Positions 29,080-39,080 of a stretch of 64,000 nt of DNA are shown here, in pieces. Positions within the stretch are counted from its first letter, which is position 1; each line of letters begins with the position of its first letter. Source of the DNA: Nereocystis luetkeana (lineage: Eukaryota; Sar; Phaeophyceae; Laminariales; Laminariaceae). Below the pieces are notes generated by a model, which saw only the letters and a program-made list of their open reading frames with translations, had not been told where the DNA came from and made no database searches. The stretch is from positions 4,949,567-5,013,566 of the forward strand of contig JARUPZ010000026.1 of NCBI GenBank assembly GCA_031213475.1. The letters are read 5' to 3'. Both the position numbers and the translations under genes were made by a program.

Positions 29080-30546
29080 ATTACTAGTACGCGCGATGGG
29101 CATTATGACACTTGAAAGAGCTTGCAAGGACCAGCTTTGAAAACAGAAAGCTCAGCCCTCACAGCTACCTTATGTTTTATTGAATGATTTTCAACTCTAA
29201 ACTTATATACTTCGAAGTATGTACTCATGAAGGAAGGCAAGCGGTGTTGTTAGGCCCACGCAGACTTCGTGCATCAGTAATTTTGGCCGCCACACGCATG
29301 CGTACAATCTCTTTCGAGATATATTGTTTTTTGGATTGCAGTACGAAGCGTTCTTACCGCACGTGTCATATCACATGGACGTGTTACGGTAGTTTTCCTT
29401 GAGTGTGTGTGTGTGTTTTCTTTCCAAGTTTTCGCATTTTTGCATTTTTGCATTTTTGCGTTTTTGCGTTTTGAGGTTTGTTTATGTAGGAGTTTCTGTC
29501 CTCCTGCCGATCCCCCCCCCCCCCCCCCTCCCCCCCCCAGCCCCCGGTTGCTTCGTTGATGGTGAATTTAACTCCGTTGCCGCTCATTGTGAGATACACG
29601 GGGTCGTGGGGTTTCCAATTTGTGTTCATGCTTTTTTTTTACCCTTCATGGGGCCCGGACTTGCATTACTATTGCAGGGGACCATAGTTAAAAGGACCAA
29701 ATATTGTTAGTAGAAATGGTAAAATATATAGGTTTTTATGTACACTACAGGTCCTATTAACTATGGCCCCCCGTAATAGTACGCGGCATTGAAGTTGTGA
29801 CGCTTGAAACAGCTTACAAAGACCAGTTTTGAAAGAAAAAAGCTCAGCCCTGCACGGCTGATGTTTTGAAACAGTATACTTTCAATTTTAGAAGTATACT
29901 TCGTGTAGACTTCGAAGTACGTACATCTGACGGGCGGCAAGCGTTGTTCTTGGGCCCACCCAGCCTTCGCACGAGTATATTTGGCCGCCACACGCATGCG
30001 TCTAATCTCGTTCGCGTTTTGTTGCTCCTTGTAGTACGGAGCGTTCCTGCCCCACGTGTGACGGTAGCTTTTCTTGTGTGTAACATTGTTCTTTGCGTTT
30101 TAGCGTTTATACGTTTGTGTAAGTCGGCGTTTTTGTCCTCCTGCCGATGCCCCCCCCCCCCCCCCCCCCCCCCCCCTCCCCCTGCCCCCCTTCCCCGCCC
30201 AAGCCTCCGGTTGCTTCGTTGATGGCGAATTCAACCTCCGTTGCCGCTCATCGTGAGATACACCGGGTCGTAAGTTTCCTTTTTTTTTTGTGTGCTATTT
30301 ATTTTCACCTTCCATTTTCGCCGCGCCCCTCCCTATTTTGCCTGGAGATATTTTGACGAATTTGCCCCCGGCGTTGCGGTGGCATGATTCGTGTATACGT
30401 AGCCTCTGTCTGTCTGTCGGCCATGTGTGATGTCGACCACGCGGTGACGTACGATTTTGTTTTGGCGTTTTTACGCTTTTGCGTGTTTTATTTCTTTGTT
30501 TTGGTGTGTGTTTTTGGTGCTTTTTTCAGTCTTCCTGCCGACCCCT

Positions 30547-30578
<32 letters not shown>

Positions 30579-30670
30579 CCCGCCGCCAGGCCCTCGGTTG
30601 CTTCGTTTGGTGGTGGGTTTTGAACTCTCTGACCAGTCATTGTGAGGTGCATGTATGGACCGTGGGTCAT
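29080..30670 (+). repeat. Large diverged direct repeat split by a MITE
   Basis: About 29085-29660 and 29785-30290 share, in order, CTTGAAA-AGCTTAC/GCAA, AAAGCTCAGCCCT, ACTTCGAAGTA, GGCCGCCACACGCATGCGT, a TTTTTGCGTTTT region, a C-run and GCTTCGTTGATGG-GAATT. A third partial copy of the last part lies at about 30440-30655. The MITE at 29670 sits at the boundary between the first two. Confidence 0.75.
29670..29778 (-). mobile_element. TTACGGGGG foldback MITE, reverse orientation
   Basis: Left end TTGCAGGGGACCATAGTT (one change in the G-run), centre AAATATTGTTAGTAGAAATG, right end CCCCCCGTAATA. Confidence 0.85.
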
Positions 30671-31094
30671 GGATGTCCTTATTTTTAAGCTTGTTTTGTT
30701 TAGGCGTTTCGTTTTCTCCCCCATACCCCCCCCCCCCTCATGTATGTCTAGGTTGGGTTGACGTCGGTTGGCGACGACGCTGTGAAACACGCCTCTCGCT
30801 GCGTGAGCTACACAAAACAGCCAGGGTATCTTTTTTTTTGTTTTTTTTGTTTTGGCGGTTGCCACGGCTGGCGGTCGAGCCAAATCATTTTTTATGGGGG
30901 GGGAAACCTTCGCTCCGCAAAACGGGGGTGATCGTATCACGTAGTGTGCACACACGGTGAGGCACCCACGAGGCAGTTTCATAGTACACCTATCGCTGTC
31001 TCTGCAAGTAGCCACACCCAATTTTCAAATATATCGATTCATTAAACGCTGTCATCTAAATGCAAGAAAAACCGCCTCGAAAGGGGTTGCTATT

Positions 31095-31215
31095 ATTGGT
31101 AGGATGCAGCCCGCCCTTCATGCGACTCGCCCAAACACCTCACGGTGCCGCGTGTCGGCGGTGAAACCCCGACATGCTCCGTCCCGGCACCGTGTTGTGG
31201 TCGTCCTACCGATCC
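31095..31215 (-). repeat. R3 dispersed repeat, truncated reverse copy
   Basis: Reverse complement of the middle of the repeat: AGGATGCAGCCCGCCCTTCA, TGCGACTCGCC, AACACCTCACGG, GACATGCTCCGTCCCGGCAC, ending before a short C-run. Confidence 0.75.
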
Positions 31216-31262
31216 CCCCCCGCTCGGGAGCCGGGGGTAATCAGGATAACATTGACACCCCC

Positions 31263-31485
31263 TATTGCGGGGGCCATGGTTAATAGGACCCGTGGTATAC
31301 ATAAAAGCCTACCTGGTATATATTTAACAATTTCTACTATTACGGAGGACCACAGTAAATAGCACCTACGGTACAAACAAAAAACCTATATATTTACCTA
31401 TCATCACTAACAATATTTGGTCCTATTTACTACAGTCTCCCGTAATAACAATATTAGGTCCTATTAACTACGGTCCCCCGGAATA
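31263..31485 (+). mobile_element. Second MITE interrupted by another MITE (outer copy)
   Basis: The left half is 31263-31339 (with TACCTGGTA at 31310-31318) and the right half is 31448-31485 (ACAATATTAGGTCCTATTAA). Joined, they form a normal copy. Confidence 0.85.
31340..31445 (+). mobile_element. Inner MITE of the second nest
   Basis: TTACGGAGGACCACAGTAAA to TACAGTCTCCCGTAA, same orientation as its host copy, with TA at 31338-31339 and 31446-31447. It sits at the same internal TA as in the nest at 14635-14878. Confidence 0.88.
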
Positions 31486-31809
31486 CTACTGGGGATCAGG
31501 ACCGTCTTGTGTTCTGTGTGTTCACATTTCGCGTTTCCGTCGACTCCCCGCGTTACGGGTGGCATGGCAACGGCTTTCGTTTTGATATCTATCCCCGCCC
31601 TTTCAAGGCTAGCTACAGTTGGCCTTCCTTTCTTTTCTCTTCTTTGGCGTACCTTGGCGGCTTCGTCGCCTTGCCGTTCAGAGGTGTGGGAGTGGGTGTT
31701 GAGGACCCGCGTCTTCGACTCGCGTCCCAACTTGGGGAATCGGAGTTTTCACGCACTCCCCATAATTCTGCGCACGTATACGGCCCATCAGAGTGGGCTA
31801 GCTGTTAAT

Positions 31810-32170
31810 GGTGTTATGATACTTCCTTGAATGAGGCTGAAAGCCCGCTAGTGTCCTGGGTTCAGGCACCTGGGATAGTGTTTTGTTGCGCACTTGGGAG
31901 GCGTCTCTCAGATGAAAAAACAGAGGTTTTCCCGGCGAGGCACGAACGAACGTGGCTCCCAGTCTCCGCGTTAGGTGCACGAAAGGAATAAAGCTGGTTT
32001 TATTGTGTCTCTAACCAAAAACAAACATACACACGTGCGTGACTACCATCGAGTACCGGCTTCATAGGCAAACCTGTCCAGGGATACAAAGTGTCCCGAT
32101 GTGAGAGTGTTCCCCACTTGAGCTATTATAGGTGTAAAAGATCGATCGATTATCCAGCCCAGGGTAATCC
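31810..32170 (-). repeat. Dispersed repeat with tRNA-like head (possible SINE)
   Basis: On the minus strand, TCGATCGATCTTTTACACC is followed by TAGCTCAAGTGG, close to the tRNA A-box TRGCNNAGYNGG, and then a body shared with 17250-17545. The head block (ATCGATC, TTTTACCC, TAGCTC, GGTAACAC) also recurs alone at about 33540-33620 and 33795-33870. I do not see a clear B-box, so polymerase III origin is unproven. Confidence 0.45.
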
Positions 32171-33539
32171 TTATATCACCGACCTTGATCTTAACAATCG
32201 TGATAGGACTAGGGTCATGCATGATACTGCGTACCCCCCCCCCCCCAGGCCCCGGTTGCTTCGTTTGCGGTGAATTTATAACCCTCTCGCCGCTCATCGA
32301 CTCGTTCTACGATAGAGGTAGCAAATTGCCTTAATCCAAAAATCGTCGGAATGCCAATCTTGTTTCGAAAAAATGACGTTTTGGTCTTCATCGGGATACA
32401 ATTCGATTTATGCCGAAATCAGTTTTCGGGTGAGGTATGGAGCTCCTCAAGTGAGGAGCCTCAGAAATATTATTAGGGTGAAGCTCTATCGTAGAACGCC
32501 TCCATCGCGATACGAATGTGTGTGTGTGTTCTTCACACTAAACCGTTCTTTCTACCCGTCGACATCCAGCGCAACCAGTGTCCGTGCCGATTCTTCAATC
32601 CTAGAAGAGATACAAGTTCTGTGGTCACAAAGCTACGCCACAGAGATACTACGTTGCCACAGTATCTAGCAGTAAGCACAGCAGTGGGCAATGCAATGCC
32701 ATGTCATCATACTGGATACGACAGGCACGACATACGCATTCTATGAAATAGAGAAAAGAAAGGAAACAACTTAGGAGAAAACAAAAACAAAGCAGAAAAA
32801 AGAAAAAAATAGAAGACACAAGCTACTGGCTATCGTGCCCCCCCCGCAGGGGATGTGGCAGACACTTGTAACTAACGATCTAGGAAAAATAACTAACTAA
32901 TAAAACATCACTACTTGAAAACAGAGTAAGACAAAGAACCAAGGGAAAATAGCAGGCGAACCAAAGCACACAGCACCCTCCCTGTAGCGGCAGCAGTTCG
33001 TGCTACTATTATAGTCAGGTTCTCCCTGCTAATCCGCCTGGTACCTTGCTACCCTGATTGCCGTCTCCGCCCTGCGTTCGTCAACTATGCCCAGCCCTTT
33101 GGCGTCAGACAATACGAAACGAGCAGAGCAGGTTCGTCTTCCAACCACGCCACACGGCTCCTTCAATGAATAAGGCTTGTCAACAGAAGAAAGGAAGAGA
33201 AAAAAAATTAGGTGAAAATCACAGCGGATCAGCGCAAGAAAGAAAGGAAAGAAAGAGCAAAAAAATGAAAAGACATAAAAAGACCACGTTCGAACCAGCT
33301 GCGCCAGTTGGTGGCACGAGTAATCTAGTCATGTTCTACTCCCTGGTCGGCCTGGCGCCTTGCTATACCCCGTCTGTCATCTTCTTCCTACTTTCGTCCA
33401 CCGCTGTTTCCCTCGTACTCCTCCAGTTCCCGACCCTCCCCGCATTCCCTTGGTCAGGTTTTCTGCCGCTCCTCCTGTTGCCCCCCCCCCCCCTCATTCC
33501 CTTGGACACCACCCACGGCGGATGCGCGGCGCTGCCTAC

Positions 33540-33870
33540 TTTGAAAGTGTTACCTACTGAGCTACACGGGTAAAAGACCGATCGATTCCCTAGCCCAGGG
33601 TACTCCTTACAACACTCTTCCCCCCCTCTGAACAGCGAGATCTTCGGGGCGTCGGTACCGTAAACGTCCGTACGCTGACCTACCCGCTCCATTTCAATAC
33701 CCCCTGGGGACCAGAGATGTGTTATTAGGGATGCGCGCGCAAGCGTTTCTGTAAAAGAAACGTTCGAAGTACCTGGACGACGTCAAGTGTCAATGGTGTT
33801 ACCTGCCGAGCTATAGGGGCAAAAGATCGATCGATTACCCCGCCCACGGTATCACTTGTAACACTACTCA
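33540..33870 (-). repeat. Two solo copies of the tRNA-like head
   Basis: On the minus strand, about 33540-33620 contains GTGTAGCTCAGTAGGTAACA and about 33795-33870 contains TATAGCTCGGCAGGTAACAC, each preceded by ATCGATCG-TCTTTT. This matches tRNA D-arm sequence, but no cloverleaf can be drawn with confidence. Confidence 0.45.
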
Positions 33871-34315
33871 GCTCAGCCTCAGCCTCGTGCCACCTCACCA
33901 TGAACCGTTCGGCTGCTTCAAGGATCCCCCGGTACCACGTCCCCGCCTTTTTTGCTGCAGTGGACCACAGCGCGGTCTCAACTCCAAACACCAAGGGGGC
34001 AAGTGCCGTTGACCCTTCGGTGGTTCGGAACTCCCTAAGGTATTCGAACTACGCATCTAATGCCGAGTCTTAAAAACTGTCCGCCAGGTCTCGGGTTCTC
34101 CCCGCCAGCCATCGTCCCGAACATTGCCCGACTGGGTGATCTCCCGAACATTACCCGACTGGGTAATCGCTCTCTGCTTTGCCGTGCCACGCCCCCCGCA
34201 AGATGAATACATGTGTCGTGGGTCGTGGGGGGGAAGGGGGGCTCAACCTTTTTTTGCGTTTCATTTTCACCCCCCCCCCTCCCCACCCCCTTGGGGGGGG
34301 TATTTTGGCGATACC

Positions 34316-34420
34316 TATTACGGGGGCACCATCGTACATATGACAAAACATTGTCAGTAAAAATAGATACATAATATACAGGTGTTCGTGTGTACCATAG
34401 GTCCTATTTGCCATGGTCCC
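34316..34420 (-). mobile_element. MITE abutting an F2 repeat, right end cut
   Basis: Starts TATTACGGGGGCACCATCG and reaches CATGGTCCC, where the final CCGTAATA is replaced directly by the F2 left end (TTTTAGCACTGCAGTC). Confidence 0.8.
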
Positions 34421-34516
34421 TTTTAGCACTGCAGTCTCGTTTTGGGGACAATTGGGTACAAATTACTAGGAATTTGAGTGGTTTGTCCCCAAAACGGGAC
34501 TGGACTTCTAAAAGGG
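34421..34516. mobile_element. F2 foldback repeat
   Basis: Ends TTTTAGCACTGCAGTCTCG and GGACTGGACTTCTAAAAGGG around a longer centre (GGGTACAAATTACTAGGAAT). Confidence 0.85.
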
Positions 34517-34924
34517 TTCATAGCATCTTACGGGAATGAAGCCGCGCGTGTTTCATGTTGCAGTGGGCGGTATTATTCCCTTCTCCTTGTTTTTTTTGTT
34601 CTCTCGATTCCTCTCGGTGAGGCTTCGTGTATACCTGGTTACCGTACAAGTCTCTCACGCCCCAATTCCGGAGGAAGTCGCTCCATACATACCTTGTATT
34701 AAGCAGTCAGTAGTCAGTCAGAAGGAGCGCCAGCTATTCATACCATCTCCGGCAGCGGTACAGAAGGCCGTTTATTACAGGAAAAAGGACGGCAGGGCGG
34801 AGCAGAAAATACCTTGTGCGTGTCCTTCTGATGATGATCGCCTGGTACTGTCTGTCCACGAGAGACACGCCTGGCGGGGAGCGAGCAAAACCCTCGGACC
34901 CTTTCCGCGCTTGCTAGGAATAGT

Positions 34925-35050
34925 TATTACGGGGGAACATAGTTAATACCAGGTACCTGGTAGGACCTATGGTATACATGAAAAAAAACTATATATTTAA
35001 CCATTTTTCTTAGCAGTATTTGGCCCTATAAAATATGGTTCCCCGTGTAT
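34925..35050 (+). mobile_element. MITE carrying TACCAGGTACCTGGTA
   Basis: The usual AGTTAATAGGACC is split: AGTTAATA, 14 extra bases, then GGACC. The extra sequence with its TA flank reads TACCAGGTACCTGGTA (34947-34962). Confidence 0.88.
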
Positions 35051-35254
35051 AGTGATGATAAGGCAACCACACCAACAGTTTCACGACTTTTCCAGAGAAA
35101 GGACCCCAGTAGACAGACCATATGAGGGGCTTACTTGCCGTCGGAAATGTCCCACGACTTCTTCGTCTTTTTTTCGAGGCGAAACGGGAAACAAACACCA
35201 CTGCTTTGCTGTTCGCGGGTCAGTCCAAATCTCACCAGTCAGATCGGATCAAGA

Positions 35255-35375
35255 AAAGGTGACCCGACCCGACCCGACCCGTTAACGTTTGAAAAATCCG
35301 TAGCACGACAACACCCGACCCGACCCGTGAGATTTGAAGAGTTCCTGATCCGGCCCGCGGGTCGGGTCATGACCC
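35255..35375. repeat. GACCC pentamer repeat
   Basis: GACCCGACCCGACCC clusters interspersed with AAAAATCCGT/AGATTTGAAGA segments. The reverse-complement type (GGGTCGGGTCA with CAGATCTCA) recurs at about 45055-45210 in an intron of the TPX2-like gene. Confidence 0.75.
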
Positions 35376-35663
35376 GCAAAAAAAACTCCGACAACTGTTG
35401 AGTGAAAAGGCGAACCCGTGACCAAAGTGGTGGCACTCAGCACAATGCTATGTACGTACTGTACGTACGAGTAGAGCATTAGTATTTCATTTGCTTATAA
35501 TATCCATTTCATCAGGGAAGTTCCTCCACAACATGCTTCCAGGGAAAAAAAACACGGGAAAATCTTCACAAAAAAATCGGGTGGGAAAGAAACGAAGCAG
35601 CCACCAGGAAGCGAGAAACGCAAAAAACAGACAAAACGGAAAAATGGGAACGGACGTTTTTTT

Positions 35664-36016
35664 TTAGAAAGCAAACCAATTGTGTACAACTCCAAGGAAA
35701 AAGGTTGACAGTCCTGTGGGGCTGTACAGCAGCCTTCGAATGAGCTGTCGCTCAGGCTGGAAGTCCTCGGCATCGCCGCGGTAGCCAGCATCTAGAGAAA
35801 TCACAATAGAGCCAGCGTATATCGCTTTTTGCGCCCACCCGAAGGCACGAGATGGAGCATGACCGTTCTGACGAGCTCCTCTCACAGGGCTGGCCAAGGG
35901 GTTTCGCAGGATCATTTTGGTTCTCTGATACACCACATGGTTCTGGAGATACGGCTTGGTTCTCATTTGAGGTTTCGTTCCCATTTTTCCGATTTGTCTG
36001 TTAAAAACGAAACAAA
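35664..36016 (-). CDS. Possible minus-strand terminal exon or 3' UTR, unassigned
   Basis: After a strong acceptor (TTTTTAACAG, ending at 36017) the minus strand is open in one frame for about 118 codons (IGKMGTKPQMRTKPYLQNHV at the start, FFLGVVHNWFAF before TAA). A second frame is open for about 80 codons, and the third stops after 11. Without upstream exons the frame cannot be chosen. I recognise no family. If the third frame is used, most of this is 3' untranslated sequence. Confidence 0.3.
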
Positions 36017-36203
36017 AACACACTCGTACATCAGCACGAGCAGCAAAAAACAAAAACAAAACAAAAAAACGCGCAGAAAAATCGAGATGCATACAGACAG
36101 AAAAACTCCACGAATATGATGCCATGGCTACCCCAAACGTTACTGCTTGTTATTGCTCTCGTCGGCAGAAGAAACAAAACAAGACACAGCCTAAACTCAC
36201 AGA

Positions 36204-36382
36204 GAAATAAATCCACCTTTTCGGCCCCGGAGGATGCCACCCTCCCCCCCCACCCCCCTCCTGACGCTCCACCTTCTTGCATGGTGTAAGTCGATGAAGC
36301 GCCAGACACCCTACCCCCGCTCTCCTTCTGCAACTCCTCCAAGTACGTAGCGATCAACGAACCACACCCGGCCTGTTTCTTT
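36204..36382 (-). CDS. Possible minus-strand exon, unassigned
   Basis: On the minus strand, after AAGAAACAG, an open frame reads AGCGSLIATYLEELQKESGG and continues through Ser- and Gly-rich sequence to SSGAEK. Donor choices are GTGGAT (after AEK) and GTGAGT 13 nt later. The latter joins the next acceptor near 36017 and reaches a stop within 12 codons. Protein-like composition and a T-rich intron downstream support it. It could belong to a separate gene or to an extended TPX2-like transcript. Confidence 0.35.
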
Positions 36383-36399
36383 TGTACAGTCCAAGGGCA

Positions 36400-38370
36400 C
36401 CTGATTCATCCGTGCCAAACAAAATAAAAAAACGCGGCTGATACACCCACCCACTCACCGACTATACCGCCTCGCCATATGGAGACCCTTCCCCCCCCCC
36501 CTTCCCACTCAAAAGATGCCGATTGACGGCACTTTCCCCTTTGACGGACAGCCGTCAAATAAACCCCTAAACTACAAACAGTACAATGATTAACACCCGT
36601 CAAGTAGCATCTGTCGAGGAACGTCCACACTGAACTACTATATGAAGCCAGAAGGTGTCTTGACGGGTCAAACCTAGACCGCCAGGCGACATATTTTCTC
36701 CCACTCCCACTCCCACTCCCTTCCCTGATCCTGACTCCCCCACCACGCCAACTTCAGCCAATGAAGAAAAAACCGTGCGAGAAACCCCAAAATACCAAGC
36801 AACAAAAAAACAAAAAAAAGTAGTATACGAACGTCGCTTCAGACAGCTCAATAAAGTACACGCGTTGGATGTATCATGCAAAAGTTCCAGCAGACAACAT
36901 ATTCTACTTGTTAGGCAACCAAATAAAAGAACGCGCTGAACAGCAGGGCAAACTACTATTGATACTTGTTAAACGGTTCAGTAAAGTACGCGGCACGCGA
37001 TAGGCAACGCCCCCCCTCCCCCTCCTAGGCATGCATATGGCATACGAAAAATCCCCATCAAGCCCTGCTCTTCAACTGGTCGGCACTCTGGAGCGGCGAG
37101 GCTACCGCTCGTAGCTGGCTGCTGCCGCACTCCTCCAAAAATCATCTAAAAACAAAATAAATAAATGCCCGTCGCTGAAAACGGCGCGGAGGAGCATGCC
37201 AGTACAAAACTTCGTCCGAGGCAGGATTTCTCCTTTCGGCTCCAACAATAGCCCAAACCACCTGTCTCCCTCCCTCCGGCGACTCAACTTGGACAGTAGT
37301 GCCGCCCCCTCTATACGTGTAGTGTCTATGCGCCAGCTGACAACAATACAGGCACTATAGCGGCAGCCGGGGCACTAACTACTCCGCACACTAACCACAA
37401 CGGTACATCTCCCCCGTGCCGAGAGTTTCCACATGCACTATACCCGGCAACCGGCCGTACAAAGGGACCACTCCTGTGCAATCAACGAACCAGAAACAGA
37501 TAATACGTGCCGCCTTGCCGAGGAACGCCGGGAAAAAGACCCTCCAGCCCGTAGCGGCCAAAAGCTTCATTCGGAATTTCTTTAGCATCGGCCTTAACCA
37601 TCGCGTGAAACAAATATGCAAACCAGGTACATAGAAAGCAGTAACGCCGTCGGGCGAGCTACGAACCCCCATTTTCCTGCAGTGCATAGGCATAGACCTC
37701 GCGTCCACTATATAAAAAGCAAGGAAGCGCCAGAAAAGCACGCGCCGAAGCAGCCCGTTCACCGGACCAAGTCGGGAGGAAGGAAGACGGCGTTTCACTG
37801 ACATTCGCAACAAATGAAAAAGGAAAAACCCGACCACCCTTCGAGAGCCGCCTCCCCAAAAGTAGAAACCCCGTACCAGAAAGGCTACAAACGGTATACC
37901 ATCTGCCAGTATAAACTACCGTAGACCAATCGCAAGGGCCATCAGGCATCAGCAACAGGCAAACATATAGCCCTAGATCCCGCTGGAGCGACAACACCCT
38001 CTCCCGCTGAAGACAAAAGAAGCTTTCGCTTCAAAACCAACACCATACACCCCCCCCTCCCCCCGCTAGTACCGATCACCCCGCAAGCACCCGTTGCCCT
38101 TACATTGTCCGTAACCCAAACTCCTGGCCTACAAGAAAGAAAAAAAAAAACAGAAACAAAAATCACATCCTTCTTTCCCTGCCCAAACGAATCGTGTACG
38201 GTACAGCAGAAAAAAAACAGAAGAAACGACGCAGGCGCGAGTCGAAAAGCAACCCCACACGTACCCTATCAAACTCCCGTGCAAACGCACTCACGCTTTC
38301 CGGAGAACGCCTGCCTCAAACACGAGCAATTGGGGCCTCAAGCACCCACCTTTTTTTTTTCCAGGACAAT
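36400..38370. other. A-rich stretch without a confident gene
   Basis: The plus strand is A-rich, like the introns of the minus-strand gene, so transcription from the right may reach this far. Several minus-strand ORFs (37391-37837, 37942-38166) follow acceptor-like sequences, but none forms a consistent exon chain. Confidence 0.45.
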
Positions 38371-38384
38371 CCTCTCCTTGCAAT

Positions 38385-38460
38385 GAGATCAATCGGGCGG
38401 GGGCGCAAGCGGGGCGGCAGCCATGGTCCGTCCGGCGCCAATTTAATAGCCCTCATGTGA
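38385..38460 (-). pseudogene. Degenerate, internally deleted copy of the TPX2-like terminal exon
   Basis: The minus strand reads GGCTATTAAATTGGCGCC, similar to GGCCATCAAGTGGGCCCC at the start of the terminal exon (39071 downward), and then jumps to ACCATGGCTGCCGCCCCGCT, similar to GCCATGAATGCCGCCCCGCT near its end. The middle 80 or so bases are missing and the two parts are out of frame with each other. Confidence 0.55.
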
Positions 38461-38939
38461 AAATATCACGGGGGGAGGGCATAAACCCTTCGAGACTTCG
38501 AGGTAGAGACCGAAAACAAACGATAACTTTGGTGCCATCGAGCGCCTACGTACGGGCAGAGAGAGCGTTCGCCGGCACGGGGGGGAAGGAACCATCTCGC
38601 GCCCGTGTCGCACATGGATCGTACACTCGGACGCCAATCCCCGTATACATCATGCCCGCCAACCACGCGGTTGACCGCTGCTAAAACCGTCAGATTTGAA
38701 ACCGTCGAAAGCTTCCCCGTTCCAAGTCCCCCAAAAAAGGCCTCGAAAGCGCCAAAAAAAAAAAAAAAAAAAAAACGAGACGACCCTTCTCCGAAACGGT
38801 CCCCACGACTATAAACAGCACAGCCACGTCTCACCGCCGCTATCATCATTTCAACATCAAGCACCGGAATCGCGATATATAGCCTAGCCACCATCACCGC
38901 TCCAAACCGCCACCACCTTCGATTGCAACCGCCACCACC

Positions 38940-39080
38940 TTACGCAATCGGAGCGTCAAGCGGGGCGGCATTCATGGCCCGTCGCTTAGTCCTGAGGTTC
39001 GGAGTGATGGGAGTGGTCAGGGGCGCCGTCGAGAGCTGCGAGCAGTCGGGGGCAGTGGGGGCCCACTTGATGGCCTTCGC
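38940..39080 (-). CDS. TPX2-like gene, terminal exon 18
   Basis: Acceptor TTTTTCAG. AKAIKWAPTAPDCSQLSTAP, then LTTPITPNLRTKRRAMNAAP, LDAPIA and TAA (38940-38942). P-L-T-T-P-I-T-P-N-L-R-T-K-R-R is a full motif. A GTAAGG overlapping the stop could act as a donor to a further exon. Confidence 0.72.
   Translation of the reverse strand, partial: AKAIKWAPTAPDCSQLSTAPLTTPITPNLRTKRRAMNAAPLDAPIA

Larger units (their letters stand above)
24117..35650. other. Intergenic repeat-rich region between the convergent genes
   Basis: I find no chain of exons with matching phases here. The stretch holds MITEs, R3 copies, simple repeats (CTG at 25350-25455, GAT at 26716-26765), tandem duplications at 28590-30670, and a K-rich ORF at 33058-33573 that shows no family likeness. 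From 24425 to 25180 and from 32300 to 33060 I see nothing recognisable beyond a short block near 24690-24735 that resembles 10650-10700 (CTTAATCATT, TTGACCACGCATCCC). Confidence 0.6.

Noticed and set aside
33058-33573. 171-codon plus-strand ORF
   Set aside because: Lys-rich start followed by hydrophobic and Pro-rich sequence, overlapping a tRNA-like repeat head; no splice partners or family likeness.
33540-33620. A functional tRNA gene on the minus strand
   Set aside because: Only the D-arm/A-box region fits; no acceptor stem, anticodon arm or clear B-box can be paired.
37391-37837. 148-codon minus-strand ORF
   Set aside because: No motif, no matching neighbour exons; composition fits an open frame by chance.
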